Assembly (NCBI RefSeq): GCF_024679095.1
Contig: NW_026111629.1
Coordinates: 300,001-364,000, forward strand
DNA: 64,000 nucleotides
Direction of reading: 5' to 3'
Source: Eriocheir sinensis
Lineage: Eukaryota; Arthropoda; Malacostraca; Decapoda; Varunidae
Part shown: piece by piece, positions 59,764 through 64,000 of the stretch
Layout: the number at the start of each line of letters is the position of its first letter
Position numbering within the stretch: position 1 is the stretch's first letter
Notes under the pieces: generated by a model
Databases searched by the model: none
What the model saw: the letters and a program-made list of their open reading frames with translations, nothing else
Told to the model about the DNA's origin: nothing
Program-made: the position numbers and the translations under genes

Positions 59764-60390
59764 GGCTGCTTACACACGAGCGTTTTTGTACGCGCGTCGA
59801 ACGGACGCACAGAACGCGTCATATTTTTTGTACACGCGTTTGCCCCGCGTTCGCGTTTCTCGCCCTGCCTCCAGCCTACGACCTCCTCTCAGTCACCAAC
59901 TGTCTCCTCAAGATGGAGGGTGCACGAAAGAAAGCTGAAAATGTTAGTTCATTAATTAATTGTAGTAGGCTACGCGATGTATGCATGCATGTACTATATC
60001 AATTCTTTCCAGTAGTATCTATACACATTTACTATAAACAATAAAACTGCTACATCACACCCAAATGCAGTACACACCAGAGTTCTGTCCACATGAGCGG
60101 GACGGGATGGGTGACTGGCCTCTCACCCCCAGCTGAAAGTAATGACTGATATGGCAGCAGGACCTGCGTGCGCGCGTAACCGAACGCCCGTGTGCAACCT
60201 CCCATTGAAACGAATACCCGGCAAGGACGCGAGCGTCATTATGAACGCGCGCGTCCTTGCTGGCTCCATCGTCTGCGCGGCGTTGCTAGCGCGTGCAACG
60301 CGTCGTGTGAAAGGTCCCATTGCACTCCATTGAAAGTTAAAACGTCGCGCACCCGAACGCGCGTACGGAAACGCTCGTGTGTAAGCAGCC
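59764..60390. mobile_element. PIF/Harbinger-like MITE
   Basis: Ends are GGCTGCTTACACACGAGCG (59764) and its inverse finishing at 60390. The TIR similarity runs about 34 bp, through GTACGCGCGT, with two mismatches. Flanked by TTA at 59761-59763 and 60391-60393, the TWA duplication of PIF/Harbinger. The interior is GC- and CpG-rich (many CGCG words) with no transposase. Confidence 0.78.
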
Positions 60391-60661
60391 TTAGCTTGTA
60401 ATAACTGAATGGTAGAGTGTTTCTCACCACTTCACCTGAAATATGTTAGCATAAACACTTGGGATCAATGTCTTGTAGACTATAGGCACAGTGCATCATG
60501 ACTTATCACGTGAGAGATTTTAAAGTGTGCGAGTCTTCATAGCATCAACAGGCCTTGACTCTGTTTTAGTTAAAGTAGCTAGCGATCACTGACAATTTTG
60601 GGGGGCCAGAACTCCTCAAATTGTCGCTGACTGTATGGCTTGTCCCATTGCCTCATGCAGT
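60391..60661. other. No gene recognised between MITE and LINE tail
   Basis: Ordinary sequence; only chance frames. Confidence 0.5.
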
Positions 60662-62056
60662 TTGTGTGTGTGTGAGTGTATTCACCTAGTTGTGCCATAC
60701 GGGAAAAGAGCTGCGCTAGCGCTGTCCCGTCTCCATATCCTCTCTTATCCAACTTTTTCTTAAAATCATGAATGTTTCTTGCACAAACCACCTCCTCCTC
60801 CAGTCCATTCCACAACTCAATGCTTCTGTTTGGGAAGCTAAACTTTTTCACATCTTGCCTGCACGTGATCACCCTAAACTTCTCTCCATGTCCTCTCGTT
60901 TCTCTCTCGCTCCACACGCACTCCAGATTCTCCACCCTGCTCGCCACCCTGTACACCGCTATCAGGTCTCCTCTTTCTCTTCTTCTCTCCAGGGTTGTGA
61001 GCCCCATGCTATTGAGTCTCTCCTCGTAAGTCCGATCCCTAAGTTCTGGTACCATCTTAGTTGCCATTCTCTGCACTCTTTCCAGCTTTTTTATATTCTT
61101 CTTTTCGTGAGGAGACCAGACCACTGCTGCATACTCCAACCTTGGCCTTATCATTGTAACTATTAATTTCTTCATCATCTCCTCGTCCAAATACACAAAT
61201 GCCGTCCTTATGTTCCTCAGCAAATTCATAGTTTGTCCCGTTATCCTGTTGATGTGTTTGTCCGGTGACATGTTTTCTGAGACAGTCACTCCCAAATCTT
61301 TTTCTTCCACTCCTCTGCATATTATCTCACTTCCCATCGTATAATCATATTCACATCTTCTACCACTCCTCCCAAACTCTATTTTTTTTACATTTCCCAA
61401 GGTTGAACTCCATCTGCCATGTACCACTCCACTCCCATATTTTGTCCAGGTCCCTCTGCAATGCCTCACAGTCCTTCACATCATTGACTCGTCTCAATAG
61501 CTTTGCATCATCTGCAAACAAACTCACATGGCTGGTCACTCCCTCCACCATATCATTTATACAAACAGCAAACATTATCGGTGCCAGCACTGAACCTTGT
61601 GGGACCCCACTCCTCACTGGGCACCAGTTGGAAGCCTTGTCCCTGATTATTGTCCTCATTTCCCTGTTAGTTAGGAAGTCCTCCAGCCACTTAATCAGTC
61701 CATCACCCACTCCACCCCTATTTTTAATTTTCCAAATTAGTCTTCTGTGCAGTACTTTGTCAAATGCCTTTTTCAAATCCAGGTACACTCCATCCCCCCA
61801 GCCTTCTCTCTCTTGTATTAAATCTGTCACCCTTGAGTAATAACATAAAAAGTTGATGACACAAGATCTCCCTCTCCTGAATCCAAACTGGCAATCCGAG
61901 ATAATTCTCTCCCTTTCTAAAAATTCCGACCACCTGTTTTTAAGTAGCCTCTCACATATCTTCGCAGCCACACTAGTGAGTGATACCGCTCTGTAATTTA
62001 ATGGGTCCTCTCTCTTTCCTCCTTCATAAATTGGTACTATGTTTGCTCTCTTCCAA
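60662..62056 (-). pseudogene. CR1/Jockey-type LINE reverse transcriptase with frameshift
   Basis: Minus strand from about 62056: [94 protein letters not shown] (Asp pair near 61520) and WQMEFNLGKCK. A frameshift in an A-run at about 61381-61390 moves the reading to EFGRSGRRCEYDYTMGSE, DLGVTVSENMSPDKHINRI, MIRPRLEYAAVVWSPHEKKN, ELWNGLEEEVV and DFKKKLDKRGYGDGTALAQL. The frame reads through the (AC)n-like tail at 60662-60680. The 5' part is missing beyond the AT microsatellite. Confidence 0.8.

Positions 62057-64000
<1,944 letters not shown>

Overview
This window is repeat-dominated eukaryotic DNA. Long AC/GT, AG/CT and AT microsatellites, several satellite arrays, tRNA-derived SINEs, many broken non-LTR retrotransposons (LINEs), CCTAA-type arthropod-telomere-like words and U1-like RNA sequence point to an arthropod. 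The LINE and SINE families look like those of decapod crustaceans, most likely a crab; this is inference from family resemblance, not a search. There are no operons or other prokaryotic signals.

Layout. 0-1 kb: one GC-rich open reading frame on the minus strand encoding two retropepsin-like aspartic protease lobes in one chain; it is the only intact non-transposon gene candidate. 1-2.7 kb: purine-rich low-complexity DNA. 2.9-8.6 kb: a hAT-type transposon with matching termini and a perfect 8-bp target duplication. It carries a decayed DUF4371/hAT transposase and has been hit by a Jockey-like LINE (+), which was hit in turn by a second LINE of the same family (-). 8.6-9.8 kb: the hAT host sequence, a dispersed repeat that expands into an exact 92-bp minisatellite. 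9.8-13 kb: simple repeats, an inverted LINE copy with a U1 snRNA-like antisense segment near its tail, and another LINE tail. 13-15.6 kb: a 42-bp satellite between inverted repeats, interrupted by a SINE. 17.1-32.2 kb: two near-identical, TIR-bounded 7.5-kb units head to tail, inserted together into one LINE whose halves lie at about 17.0 and 32.3 kb. 33.7-35.7 kb: degenerate minisatellites. 35.9-39.6 kb: a nearly full-length CR1-like LINE with a PHD-finger ORF1. 42.0-54.5 kb: a 12.5-kb satellite with 81-87 bp monomers. 55-58 kb: candidate exons of an unrecognised gene among microsatellites. 58.4-60.4 kb: a LINE fragment split by a TIR element that itself contains a piggyBac-like MITE, then a PIF/Harbinger-like MITE. 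60.6-64 kb: two LINEs head to head across an AT microsatellite.

There is no pathway here. The story is layered transposition and tandem amplification, with insertion order readable from target duplications and interrupted elements. Almost every reverse transcriptase is frameshifted or truncated; the Jockey-like copy running off the right edge has the longest open RT frame.
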